Positions 47,401 to 62,400 of a stretch of DNA of 64,000 nucleotides are shown here, piece by piece. Source of the stretch: Acanthopleura granulata (Eukaryota; Mollusca; Polyplacophora; Chitonida; Chitonidae); the NCBI GenBank assembly GCA_016165875.1, contig JABBOT010000029.1:3578774-3642773 (forward strand), given 5' to 3'. Below the pieces are notes generated by a model that saw only the letters and a program-made list of their open reading frames with translations, was not told where the DNA came from and searched no databases. A program made the position numbers and the translations under genes. Within the stretch, counting starts at the first letter, position 1; each line of letters starts with the position of its first letter.

Positions 47401-50400
47401 TAAGTATTCCCTTTACTGCCATGACAACCTATGTTGTAAAGATAAGAAGTGCACTTAGCTAAGTATTCCCTTTACTGCCATGACAACCTATGTTGTAAAG
47501 ATAAGAAGTGCACTTAGCTAAGTATTCCCTTTACTGCCATGACAACCTATGTTTTAGAGATAAGAAGTGCACTTAGCTAAGTACTCCCTTTACTGCCATG
47601 ACAACATATGTTGTAGAGATAGTAAGTGCACTCAGCTAAGTGCTACTTAGCACGAAGTATGCTTCATGAAACCGGGCCCTGGAGTCCATCTAGATGGACT
47701 ATATGCTGACAGGCTGACAGAAATAATGTCGTTATGGTTATGGGATTAAAGTTGTAGTACAGAATTTATTGGCCTTTCGCAATTACATGCAACTAATGTA
47801 GTGCATTCTAAGTCAAAATATATCAACTTAATTCATTCAGATTTGAGAACACATGTTCTGTTTGAAACTCTATAAGTTACATTTAGACTAAGGACACCTA
47901 TAGGTTACCTTAGCTTTCCATAATTGCAAAAATTTACCACAAAAAGTATAACGTAGCACCCCTGAAAACGACCATTACATGTCCTCTTTTAGAGGGGGGA
48001 AATAATAAGTTGACAATTTCTCTCTTGAATAAGGAACAAAATAACAGGTACAACAATGTCAACAGAACATGAGGACTGTGTTGAAATCCATATGTCACAA
48101 TTTATAGCGTGGATTATCAGTGAAATAAACATGAAATACACAAACGTCACCTCAAGTTTCGTTACTCCGCCCAGTCAAAGTAATAGCATACCAATGAGAT
48201 AACACAGTTTTCACCAGGGGAAAAAAATAATGTATTCATTTGATTGATCAACCAAAGAAGCTATGTTTACCTGAGGAACTTTGGAAACACTGCTGCCAGC
48301 AATATTGGTCAGCACTCCACAACTGTCATTATACTCACCTCTGTAACAGTTTCGGCTTAATTTAACTGCCATTATACTCACCTCTGTCACAGTTTTGTGG
48401 CAGTCAGCTCACATTGGCTGTCACTATACTCACCTCCATCACAGTTTTGTGGCAGTCAGCTCACTTTGGCTGTCACTATACTCACCTCCATCACAGTTCT
48501 GTAGCAGTCAGCTCACTTTAGCTGTCACTATACTCACCTCCATCACAGTTCTGTAGCAGTCAGCTCACTTTAGCTGTCACTACAGTCACCTCCATCACAG
48601 TTCTGTGGCAGTCAGCTCACTTTAGCTGTCACTATACTCACCTCCATCACAGTTCTGTGGCAGTCAGCTCACTTTAGCTGTCACTATACTCACCTCCATC
48701 ACAGTTTTGTGGCAGTCAGCTCACTTTAGCTGTCACTATACTCACCTCCATCACAGTTCTGTGGCAGTCAGCTCACTTTAGCTGTCACTATACTCACCTC
48801 CATCACAGTTCTGTAGCAGTCAGCTCACTTTAGCTGTCACTACAGTCACCTCCATCACAGTTCTGTAGCAGTCAGCTCACTTTGGCTGTCACTATGCTCA
48901 CCTCCATCACAGTTCTGTAGCAGTCAGCTCACTTTAGCTGTCACTATACTCACCTCTGTCACAAAGTAGCGGATCAGTGAGATGTCGGTGTCCTGCTTCT
49001 CCAGACATTTGCGAATGTACGTCACCACAGGAATCACGCAGCCCCGACTGAACAGATGCACCATCCGATCCAGCAGCGTCTTCTTCAGTTCCAACTGGAA
49101 ATGGGAACATGTCTGTCAAGATGACTGCACTCAGTCAGAGCCTAACGAATACCGAGCCCAGTTATCTGAGTCTAAAAGTACTGTAAAGGGCACTAGTCTT
49201 AACACAGAAAACATGATGTAGACCCAACCCTTATTGATGCGAAACACATCCCATCATAGATATTATCACTGAAAACATAGTGACATATTAAACTTTTACT
49301 GAGCTTGATCTATCCACTAATGTAGAATGTTTGGTATGCAAGTCAAGATGTCACAGATCTTTGTTATATTGTTACAGAAAATTTCTCACTTCATCGGAAT
49401 AATGAGATTGGCACACAACTACACAGACAGACTAGTTCTGAGAAGGCTTCAGAACTGACGTATTACTGCATTTCCATTAATCCAATTATGAATCACAGAA
49501 TAAAATCACAGAAGACAGGATATAACTGCACTAGACTGAAATGGTTTTTAACACGTTGAAATCTATTAATTTATCTGATTGGCATTTTACACCACACTTA
49601 AAAAATATTTCACTTCTACGGAGGCCGTCAGCATTACGGTGGGAGGAATCTCACGACCATCCGCAGGTTGCTGTTGAAATTTAAGGACTATTACTATTTG
49701 AATTCCTGCCTACTGAAGGGCATGTGGAAAAAGTACATGTATTTCCTCACAGCAGATGTCCAAACAATGGATATGAACCTTACTAAAACAGTCTGCTAAT
49801 ATATCAGTACCAGTATTTCAACAAATAAGATGTAAACGTAGCAACTCTGTGATTCTGTTTCAGCCATGGAAACTCTTTAGGGCTTACTCCTCAGCAGATA
49901 ATCTGAGTGTGTCACAACTTACCCGGACTAGAACATCTAGCTCCTCGTACGCCGACTCAAACAGCCGCACCAGGAGATCCAGGGACTTGGTGTGCAACAA
50001 CATGTGGCAGGTCACTATCTGTGGAGGTAAGGCACACACTACAGGATGTCTGCCATCAGAAGATCTATGACTTCACCACAGGCTAGAGTGGTACAGGTAA
50101 ATGTGCTGTGAGTGGTGAGTGGTGAGTGGCAACGCAGATAAAAAAGTGACTGGTAAAGGAAACAAGCTACATGTAGGAGTGGTGAAGAGAAACAAGCTTC
50201 AAGTGGTAAAGAGGAACAAGCTACATGTAGGAGTGGTGAAGAGAAACAAACTTCAAGTGGTAAAGAGGAACAAGCCACATGTAGGAGTGGTGAAGAGAAA
50301 CAAGCTTCAAGTGGTAAAGAGGAACAAGCTACATGTAGGAGTGGTAAAGAGGAACAAGCTACATGTAGAAAAACAAGCGATGATTGGTAGAGAAAGAGGC

Positions 50401-53400
50401 TACAGGCACGAGTGGTATGGAAAAACAGTGGTAAGGAAAAAAAAGCTTTGAGTGGCACGGAAAAACAAGCCATGCGTGGTAAAGATAAACAAACTATGCG
50501 CAGTAAAGAGTGCTGGACATGACCAATTCACCTAATTCATTAAGAGCCAGAGGACTTCCACTACTAACCATTGCTGAGGGTCACAAGCTGACATGGCATG
50601 TGATCTGACTGTATGCCTATAAAATGTCTTAAAATTAAAATCTGAAAAAACACATGCCTGACTGCCTTATTTTATGTGCGACACGTTGGCCAGAGCTCAG
50701 TAACTCATCTCTGTACAATATATCAAATATTCTGTCCAATCGGCTTACCTCATCCAGTAAGACCAGATGCAGTGGGGTGTGGTCAGTGTTCAGCTTGAAA
50801 TAACTAGCCTCCGACACAGTGCAATCCACCCATTTCAACACACCCATAGCCACCACAGGAAACCTGCAATATCAGCAAAGAGACGTACCAGTATATGGTT
50901 TGATTACAAATTTAAATGTTCAATGTACAAGACAAACCATTTTGTAAGTCAGTCTGCAATAAACCAATGGGGCCATGAGCTGCTTGTTCTGAAATCATCT
51001 GATACATCATGGTATGGAAGGGTAATAATGTTTCTGCACCATTCTTGAGTAAGGCAGTGTATAAATAACTCTTGGACAAAAAACAGTCTACTAATACATT
51101 TCCAAATTTTTTTGAAAGACTACTTCCTCGTGGAGAGGGACAAAGTACATTAGCATTACAAGGTACATCAGCATTACAAGATACATCAGCATTACACATC
51201 AGCATTACAAGGTACATCAGCATTACAAGATACATCAGCATTACACATCAGCATTACAAGATACATCAGCATTACAAGGTACATCAGAATTACAAGGTAC
51301 TTCAGCATTACAAGGTACATCAGCATTACAAGATACATCAGCATTACACATCAGCATTACAAGGTACATCAGCATTACAAGATACATCAGCATTACACAT
51401 CAGCATTACAAGATACTTCAGCATTACAAGGTACATCAGAATTACAAGGTACTTCAGCATTACAAGGTACATCAGCATTACATGGTACATCAGCATTACA
51501 AGGTACATCAGCATTACAAGGTACATCAGCATTACAAGATACATCAGCATTACAAGGTACACCAGCATTTCACATTCTTAACATTTACATGTACAGGTAC
51601 AGTGTCATGATTTACTGCATCTTTGAGGCATTGCTACAGAATCAGATGTTGGAAACAGAACTTGATATAGAAGCCAGTCAGGGATGAGTGGTTAAGATTT
51701 GTGGGAAGTTCTGCCTGCAGTTTGTCGGTGGTAATGGGTTTCCATCAGGCTCCTGGATTCCTCCCACTATAACGGTGGCCGTCGTCGCAAGAGTGAAATA
51801 TTCTTGACTACGGCATGAAACACAACTCAACTAAATAAATGTATAAACTTAGCTACAGGTGGTCTTACTTGATGCACTGGAACAGGGTTCCTATCTCAGC
51901 CATCAGTTCAGATGACCCCTTACTCACACTGCACAAGGTGTGAGCTTTCTCTACAGACTGGACTGTGGCCTTCAGGTCCTCTTTGTTGATGCTCTTCCTC
52001 ACTCCCTGTAACAAAACCCAGCCCGACAGTAAGGTGACAGTCGTTTACTGGTACCTGTTTCTTGTCATGCCCACTATCTGAAGCAAATCAGGATTAGCCA
52101 GGGTCAAAATAATAAAATCACCTGCAACGTGAACATTTTAAAATTTCACTCTCGTCTTAACTCTCGCCTTAAATCTGGTCTTGTGTTTTGGCTACTGGCT
52201 GAATGTGGGCAGCTATTATGTATGTACTGTCTACCTCTGACCTCATTAACATCTCACCTTCTTGTACAACTCGGCCACACTGGATGCATAGGATAAAATG
52301 AACATGTACTTTGCCTTGTGCTCGGGGTTGATTCTGAAGTTGGGTTTGAATAATGACTCAATGAGTAAATCTGAAAGAGAGAAAGATGCGACTGAGCAAA
52401 CCGTTTAACATACAGAGATATATGACAATGAAGATCAATTACAAATATGGCAATTCGACTGTGTCTTTACAACACCTGACCCTAGACGCTCCTGTTCCCC
52501 TCTGCAGAGCCTAACAACCACTCACACTGACAGGACTCCTCCAGTTATATGGCCAGCATATTTGTGCGTCACTGAGGTATCCCTACAACTCCACCCACAA
52601 AAGTCACTGCCACTGTTACTAAGTGAAAAAGTCTTCAGTATGGTGTTAAAAAATTATCAAATAAATATCCTGAACACAATACATATTTAACTTAGACAAT
52701 GTTATATCAAGTTGTATTACAGGCAGAGGTCAGATAAAACTAACACACCTCACAAAGTGACAGATTATCTTTCCTCCAAAGAAAAGCTGACAAGTAAAGA
52801 TTTAGTTTTAATATGCGTAAACCTGGTACCAGGTTTATTTTCTTCTGTACATATAACCAATCTATGCTATGATACGAATCAGCTACAGGGATATTAATTA
52901 GGATTTGTTAAGACTTGAGCATGATCAGTACCACACTGACAAGTGGAAGTACAGGTTTCTGTACAGTACCACACTGGCAAGTACAGGTTTATGAACAGTA
53001 CCACACTGGCAAGTACAGGTTTATGAACAGTATCACACTGACAAGAACAGGTTTATGAACAGTACCACACTGGCAAGTACAGGTTTATGATCAGTACCAC
53101 ACTGACAAGAACATGTTCATGAACAGTACCACACTGACAAGTACAGGTTTATGAACAGTACCACACTGACAAGTGGAAGTACAGGTTTCTGTACAGTACC
53201 ACACTAAAAAGTGAAAGTACAGGTTTGTGAACAGTACCACACTGACAAGTGGAAGTACAGGTTTCTGTACAGTACCACACTAAAAAGTGAAAGTACAGGT
53301 TTGTGAACAGTACCACCCTGACAAGGGAAGTACAGGTTTGTGAACAGTACCACACAGACAAGTGGAAGTACAGGTTTCTGTACAATACCAGTACACAGAA

Positions 53401-56400
53401 ATACAGGTTGCATGAACAATTGCCCAATAACTTACCCAGAAAGGCCGGCACCCTAATCAGCTCCACAGGTGGCGGATTAGCCTCAGAGTACATCTTGAAC
53501 AACTGTAACAGGTGCAGTAGAGACAAAACAAACCTTAACCGTCTGCTGTGTTACTCCACAAGTGCTGGAATGTAGCCTACACCTGAGAGTACAAGTAGTC
53601 AATAGGTACAGCCAGTCACACTGGAGAGATCAGTGTAACAGCTGGAGGAAACCTTCAAAGGGGCGGGGGGGGGGGGCAGGAAACCATCACAGGACCAGGA
53701 GTAACGAATCCCTCACAGGACCAGGGGAGAGGAAACCCTCACAGGACCAGGTAGAGCAAACCTCCATAGCACCAAGGTGGAGGAAAGCTCACAGGGCCAG
53801 GGGGGAATAACATCCCCGGATGGGCACTGACAAAACACTTCGTTAACAAAATGACATAAAATTTCAACCAATAAATTTCAATTTCAGAGGCAAATAAATG
53901 TCATAAAATATGACATATGCTGTTAAAACTTGCATTTTATTTTCTGGTGCACTGAAGGATATCATCCTGCCTTCTGAAGAAACCTCAAAGAGCTTTCAAA
54001 AGATTAATAGAACTCTCAGAATCTGGCAAAATGTACAACTTAGTCAGGGGCAAAATCTTATATGTACTGCATGTAGGTGATTGACCATAATATACATACA
54101 GAGGATGAGGTGCAGACTTACGATGGTGATATCTGCAGGGTTCAGGGCTTTCCTGGACAGCATGGAGGACAGGGCCTGGCATGCTCGTGGGTACGCAGAA
54201 GCCCCGTTCAGGGCCATCGTGATGGGAGTGACGTCCAGTCCTCTGGAGGTAAAAATGGAACAAGAGTTCAGGAGAACACAATACGTGCCCGAACAAATAC
54301 TCTTGTTTGGAATGTATGAACAAATACCATCAGCATTGTGATGAGTACAAACTGTCAGGGTTAGCACTTCACTGGTTTTGATGAAACGTACAAATGAAAT
54401 AATGAGTTTGGAAAGAAATGGTTTCAAAAACATGTATATGTGAATGACAGTTCTCATCCTGTTCCAACACTTTCGGGTTGGGGCACAAATTATCATGGCA
54501 GCCACCGAAGTATACACACAATTGTCCATCATAACCTCTGTTTCCATGTATTTACCCAAAAATTAGCCTCTGTATACACGTGTATCAACCAAAAATTAAA
54601 ACCGTGTATGGAAAATAACTGAAGTCATAGCCCTGACAAGAAATCATATTTATTTATAAACTACTATGTGTATGATAATGTCAATCTGGCTACCATGGCA
54701 ACAGTGAAAATCAAGACGGGCAAGTCACAACACAATGTCACCAAGAATTAAAATGGAAAACAATTTTTACTTGTAGCCGGGAAACATCATCAGCCCGAGT
54801 CATATCTATTAATATATTGGGAAAAATATTGATTTGCTTACCATAGCTATCAGAGAAAGGAACAAATGTGGGTTGCGACTGTATCTATGTATCCACCAAA
54901 AATTAAAACTCCATATACAAAACAACTGGAGTTGTCATATCTATAAAGTCTATGTACGGATAAATGCAATCTGATTACCATGGCAACCAAGAAAATTGAC
55001 ACATGTGAGTTATGGCACCTTGTCTTATCTGTATCTAATTATCCAACAAGAATTAAAGCTAAATATGGTCCAGACACTAAGTTCACACCTAACTATATAG
55101 TACATATATGGGAAAGAGCAATCTGGTTTGCATGGCAACCATGGAAATGAACATATGTGAGTTGCAACACCTCATCATCAGTGTATCCACCAAAAATTAA
55201 AACTGTACTTGGAGAGCAATTGGAGTTGTAACCCGGATACAGTATAAATAGAGAAAATGGTGAGCTGGATACCATGGTAACCACAAAAATTGACTTAAGT
55301 GAGTTGCGACACACAACCGTATCTGCATCCATGCGTGTACCAGAAATTAAAATTGTACACAGAAAACAATTGGAGATGTAGACCGAACATGAAATCATAT
55401 GTATTCATATATATATAGTGATATGTAGTGATAATGGCAATCTGGTTACCATGGCAACTGGTTGAGTTGCGACACATTGCCTCATCTATATCTAAGCATC
55501 AACCAAGAATCAAAACTGAATACGGAAAACAACTGTACTTGTAGTCTGGACATGAAACCACATGTATTTATCTATTATATATAGAAGAAATGATGATCTG
55601 GTTACCATGGCAAGCAAAGAAACAGATATATATGAGTCACGACACATCATCCCATCTGTATCTATGTATCCACCAAACATTAAAATTGCTGGAGGAAAAC
55701 TATTTGAGATATAGCCCGGACATGAAGTCATATGTATTTATACAGTATACACAGAAAACAGGCAATCTGGTTACTAAGGCAACGGCTAAAATGGACAAAT
55801 GTAAGTCGCAACACATCATCTCACTTGTATCTATGTATCCAGGAAAAATGTTAACATGTTTTACAGATATGACACAAAGACAGACCTCTGACTGACATAC
55901 AGACTGACCTCTGACGGAAACAGAGTCTGACCACTGACTGACAAAAAGGCTGACCTCAGACTGACAAATGGACTGACGTCTGACTGACACACATAGACTG
56001 ACCTCTGACTAACACAAACACTGACCTCTGACTGACACATAGATTGACCTCTGACTGGCACACAGACTGACACACACAGATTGACCTCTGACTAACACAA
56101 ACACTGACCTCTGACTGACACACAGATTGACCTCTGACTGGCACACAGACTGACACACACAGACTGATCTCTGACTGACACAAACACTGACCTCTGACTG
56201 ACACATAGATTGACCTCTGACTGGCACACAGACTGACACCCACAGACTGACCTCTGACTGACACAAATACTGACCTCTGACTGACACACAGATTGACCTC
56301 TGACTGGCACACAGACTGACACACACAGATTGACCTCTGAGTGACACACAGACTGACCTCGGACCGACACACAGACTGACCTTGGACTGACATACAAACT

Positions 56401-59400
56401 GACCATTGACTGACACACAGACTGACCTCTCACGGACACACACGAACTGACCTCTGACTGACACACAGACTGACCTCTGACACACAGACTAACCTCTAAC
56501 TGGCACACAGAATGAAACACACACACTGACCTCTGAGTCACACACAGATTGACCTTGGACACACAGACTGACCTCTGACTGGCACCTTTCTGTAGTTCCT
56601 GACACAGTCGTTTGATGTTTGACCCTCCCTTTGTTTCCTGGGACAAAATATGCATCAAAACCTGGCTGTACAAATATGTGTGCTCCCCATGACACACCAT
56701 TTTCTGAAAAAAAAAATTTAACGTTTGAAAAAAAGAAGTCACTTCTGTTATAAAACAATTCCATGAACAAACCTACCTGATATGTATTATATACAAAAAA
56801 GACATTCTCCGTGCAACACAAGAATGACAAAGAGTACTTTATGCATGTAATGATTGCTGTATGTAGCTCTCTATAGTTTTTATTCAGCAGAAATATGAAC
56901 GTGACTTCGCCTGTTTACCGTGAACTCTGGGAGACTCTTCTCTATGGCATCTTCTCCACCGTCCAACAAGCTGGATATGGACGTTCTCAAGACACGAGAG
57001 AACACCTCGATCTGATGACAGGCCGTCGACACACTGGTTATCTCCCCTTGATACCCAGCATCACTGATTAGCTGTCATGTTGGGGGAGAAAATGACCTTA
57101 TAAAACAGCCTGTTGAGATTACACATTCTCTGCTGTGGAGTTCATGTCATTACTTGATTTATTCATTTCACTAGCATTTCATGTTGTACTGAAGAATTTT
57201 TCACTCATACGATGGCAGTCTGCATTTACATGGTGGGAGGAAACAAAGCAAGTACAGTGAGTGAGTACTTGGTGTTGAATGCAGTACTCTATGATGTTTC
57301 AGTCATATGACGGCGAGAAGTCCATCTGCTGTGTGCATATAGATGTAGTGTGTCTTCTTGTGGCAGGGCGTCCATGGAGTCCATGCCGCCAAAGCATTGT
57401 CGCCACTGGAACATCATGCCGATGACACCAGACATGACAACCCACCCAGTCACAATATACAGACACTGGGCCGACCAGTACTGTTTCCTTGCTCTAACCT
57501 CTCAATGCTGAGCGCCAAGCGAGGCAGCAACGAGTACCATTTTTAAGGTCTTTGGTATCATCCGAGGCGGGCTTGAAACTGCATAATTCGCAGGAATAGT
57601 CTCTTTAATTGCATACGTGTGGATAAATATGGGATACAGTGGGGAAGTTTAAAACATGTGATGACCACCAATACCATAAAACTGTTTAGCACGATACATG
57701 TCAGTCAGACTGAGGTGTATTTCCGAAATTACATTCAAACTTGTCAGACTGTTGACACACATCTGACTGATTAAAGCACAAGTAAAACTTGACCATGTAC
57801 GGTTTCATGAATGTGACGCCTTGGTGCTATTCGTAAACCTGTTCATTCAATGTGTATTCAATATTCATAACAACCACAGCTCATTTATGTATTGACCATG
57901 CCCAACTTCTTAAGACATTACATTTGAGAAATAACAGATTGCTTGCACTACCCCTCTTTCATACCCAGAAAAGCAATTTAATCTGTGTGCCTATGTTTCC
58001 TCTAGCCGGGATTGTACAGTGAAAAGTGTTACCTTGATGGTGAAGTTAAGCATCAAACAGTCTGGGTATTCCTCGGCCAGCTTGTAGAATAGCTCCCTCC
58101 AGGGCTGGTGGTCAATCATCTCTGCCAGCCAGGACGGGGTCTGACAGCAACGAAAACAACACTGTCACATAAGCTCTATTATTTAATTGGTGTAACGAAA
58201 TACTCAAGAATTTTTCACTTATACAAAGGCACTAGTTTTTTCGTAGGTGGAGAAGAACTGGAGTGCCCAGGGTTTCAATCGACCTTTAGTATGTTCCTGA
58301 AACTTTTCCCATGTGTGATGTACCAAAGTGGTTAGCATGTGTAACGACCCAGAAGCCTTCCACCAATGTGGTCACTGTCAGTTCAAGTCCAGCTCATGCT
58401 GGCTTCCTCTCCAGCCGTATGTGGGAAGGTCTACCAGAAACCTTCCACCAATGTGGTCACTGTCAGTTCAAGTCCAGCTCATGCTGGCTTCCTCTCCAGC
58501 TGTATGTGGGAAGGTCTACCAGAAAACTACAGATGGTCATGGATTTGGTCCTGGGTCTGCCCTTTTTCTTTCCATGATAACACTGGCCCCCGTTGTATAA
58601 GTGAAATATGGCGTAATACTCCAATCAAATAAATAAATAAATGCTTGCTAACACATATATACAAACTGTCTGTGTGTGGATGGTACATGTATTATTTTTA
58701 TTAGGGTTTGCAAAGAGGTATAAATATGTCAAGGTGGAAAAATTTGCTTCCTTGTTTTCACTTAGGATTTAGGCTACTTTAAACATTACATTGTATTTTG
58801 CTATATAATACTGCAACAAGTACCTGCTTATCTACAGTACAATTAACAAAGAGAGAATATCAGAACCCAGGCAACAAGAGCACTCAGTACAAAGAATTTC
58901 ACCTCTCCTTCATCCGAGAAAATAGAGTCCGCTTTTTTGGGATCAAAATGTCGGAGGACCATAGTCTTGAGGTGCGATTCAACCATCTCCTGAACTTCTC
59001 GGATGTCCGCTCCTGTAAAAGGGGCAGTTATTTCAGTGTTGTCATGAAAGTGTTTATCTGACTGCTGTTTTATACATGCATCATACTCAAAAATTGACTT
59101 ATACCACAGTAGATGTGGAGGAGACTGGAGTGCCTGGGATAAACCACTGACACTTGGCAGGTCAATGAAGGATGACAAGTGATATACAGCCACATAAGCA
59201 CCATTGAGTGCTCACTCCCACAATGGCCACATGAACATAGCGGAGAGTGAACACTGGGCACTTCGCACCCTGTGTGTTATGCCTCTTGAATAACACTGTT
59301 TTAGGCCTAGCCATAAGCCTGATGCCTTCATACCATTTTAAATTTCATTAATACATGTAGGCTTAATTACTTCAGTCAAGGAGGCTATGCTTTTGGCGAC

Positions 59401-62400
59401 GTTTATTTGTCTGTCTGTCAGCCAAAGTACGGAACAAGTTACACATGGGGTTTCCACTGATATCTTGTGCAGGGATTGACTTTGGATTAAGGGTCAGTAC
59501 ATTAAACTTCACAGGTTTTCAAGCAATTCTTTACCTTTGCAAGACAAGGATAATTACAACTTTTCTTCACCTTGTGCTAGTGGTTTGCATAGTAGCCTCT
59601 GTTTGTAGGAACTCTCCACACATACTGGCACACATACAATATAGCCATGATGGAGGTCTACGCTCTCAGAGTGCCTTCCAATTGGTGCTTTTACACATAT
59701 TTATTTGGGTGCTCACACAAACAGGTATACATGTATGAAATTAAATAAAAAAAAATTTGAACAAAACATATTTAACAGTAGATAAATGTGTGCTGCACTC
59801 ACCAGCCTGTATGAGCCATTCAGCGAGTAGATTGACCGTCTGGGCAACGGCCGTGTAATTGTCTGACAATAACTCCACGACCCTCTCTGGAGATCCCCCT
59901 GCCTGTAGAAACCTGCAACCAATCAGTCACAAAGTTACACACACACCCGACACACGGCCAACACCATCTGCCTTGTACACTTTATGTTGTGCTTAGGACT
60001 TTACAGGGAGTCCCACTGGATAAGACAAGACATGTAGTGCCAGTTGCTGGTTCGGGTTAACAGTCCCTAACAAATCAATACCCGCTCTACCCAACAACTT
60101 TTTATTGTCCCGTAATCAGCACTTAAGTTGTTAAGTTTTCTTTTTAAATTTTTATCCTCACTTAAAGCTTCCTGCAGTTTGAGATACATTGCATTATCTA
60201 ACAAATATGTTATGAATACATACGGAGGCAGTTTTTTATTTATTTTTTCATTTACTTGATTGGTATTTTACGTCGTACTCAAGAATATTTCACTTATACG
60301 ATGGCGGCCAGCATATTGGTGGGAGGAAACCGAGCCCTGCAAGGGGGGAAACACACGAAAATACGCAGGTTGCTGGCAGACCTTCCACAGTATGGCCAGA
60401 GAGGATGCCAGCATGAGCTGGACTTGAACTCACAGCCACTGCATTGGTGGAAGGCCTCTGGGTTATTACGCTGCGCTAGTGCACTATCCAACTGATCCAC
60501 TCATATCCATGAACTTTCACATGTATGACAACAGTCAGATTTATGGGCAGAGGAAATCAGAGAGCCCAGAAGCAGAACACCAATTTCTGACAGCTACATA
60601 AACCTGGTCCTGACAAACCTCCTGACTTAAAGCTGCAGTCAAACCAGCAAGACTGGACTCCAGCCTCATAAAATATGAATTGTTTTCTCAGGATATATAA
60701 AGTTATGACCTATAAACTTTTTATGAAATATGAAGCTACCTCTTAAAAACTATTGAAGTTATCACCCATGAAGCATGAAGTTACCTCTATGAAGCATGAA
60801 GTTACCTTTTAAGCATTGCTGATATACATGGTTCCATGATGTAGTCTTTACTGGCAAAGTTGGAGAGGCACTCCTGCTGTACCACAGCGTCATCCTCTTC
60901 CTCCTCATCCTCCCCAGCATCCATGTAGTCCTCATCTCCTCTGTATGGTGACTGAAAACATCCATCACACGTGCTGATCATCACAAACCAGAAATATTTA
61001 TTTGTTTGACCGGAGTTTAATGATGTACTCAAGAATATTTCACACAAACAACCGTGGCTGGCATTTTGGTGGGAGGAAACCAAGTGGAGCATAGTAGGAA
61101 CCCATGACCTTCCGCAGGTTGATAGTGGACCTTCCCATGTACCACTGGAGAGGATGACTGAGCTGGACTCAAAGTGACAGCACTGGTGAGAGGCTCCTGG
61201 GTTACTGCGCTTTGCTAGGGCAATATTAGCATTAGCATAGCATGGAGGTTCCCAAAACACAAATAAGCTGCTCCTGAAAAGTGCAAACAGTGACCTCACA
61301 AACTCCAGAGAACGACCTCATAAACCACAGACTGTGACCTCACCAACCACAGCCAATGACCTCACAAACCACAGCCAGCGACCTCACAAACCACAGCCAG
61401 CGACCTAACAAGCCACAGATACTGGTCAAACCAAATCACACATGGGATATATTTATTTATTTGATTGTTGCTTAATGCCATGATCAGGAATTTTTTGAGT
61501 GAGACTAATTGCTCATCGTGCCAGATGATCAGATCTCCAATTCCGCTCAGGACAAAAAGGTGTGATGAGGTTTGTTTCGAAGGTACATGTACCATGATAT
61601 CCTACTGGAAAAACGCAACAGTCAGCACCAAAAGCAATATTTATCAAATTTATTTATATATTTATTTATATTTATAAAGATTGCACTTTGGGGTAAAATT
61701 TTTATGGCAAACACAGTATTTTCGGCTTTACATGTACACACTGGACAGGACTGCAGAAAAATGCAACTCCAATTGCTCACGTCTGGAGCGAGCCATGCTA
61801 CTGGAGTCGCCACGACCAAACCTGGCCAAACAAGGGAGATAACAAAACTGAACAGGGTGAAAGGAAAGCAAACAGATGTAAAAATACTAAAGCATTTAAG
61901 ACAAGCTGAAAATAAATTTACCCAACCAATCTCCTATCCAATCCCTCTAGCTTGTCTGTTAATTTTCATTTAATCATTTGTTATCAATTTGTATACTTCT
62001 ACAGGCTTCTTGTACAGTTTAATTCTCTGTCTTCATATCAATGGCTCTCCAGATCACTGGTTTATCTTTCTTTGTTTTTCTTCTGTCTGGTCAGGATATA
62101 TCTTTGAAAATAAATTGATAATACACTAAACATTTCTAGATATTCTGACAAATGCTCTTTTTGTATCGATGTCCACATACCAGCTGTTTTGGCTACTAAA
62201 TATTAGTCATAGCAGTATTACTGAACTGATGTTCTCCAGGCCACACAAACATTCATGCTTAGATTCGCAGACCTTGTGGCAATGCTCGGAAGGCCTCCCT
62301 CTGCAATACAGAGCTCTCACAGTTCTATTTCATTTGAGTTTTGAAAGTTTCGTGAACGTTTTTTGCTTCAAAGTTATAATACAGCATTTCTTTTTTAGCT

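Noticed and set aside
50119..50473. 144- and 110-codon frames in NELFCD intron 12
   Set aside because: Translations of the compound minisatellite of about 54 bp; not exons.
51072..51581. 169-codon plus-strand frame rich in SITRYI repeats, and its minus-strand partner
   Set aside because: Both are by-products of an 18-bp repeat, divisible by three, in a NELFCD intron.
56573..56592. Alternative exon 7 donor at AAAG|GTGCC
   Set aside because: It would need exon 8 to start at a CAGAG acceptor and drops six residues compared with vertebrate NELF-C/D; AGAG|GTCAGT keeps length and phase.
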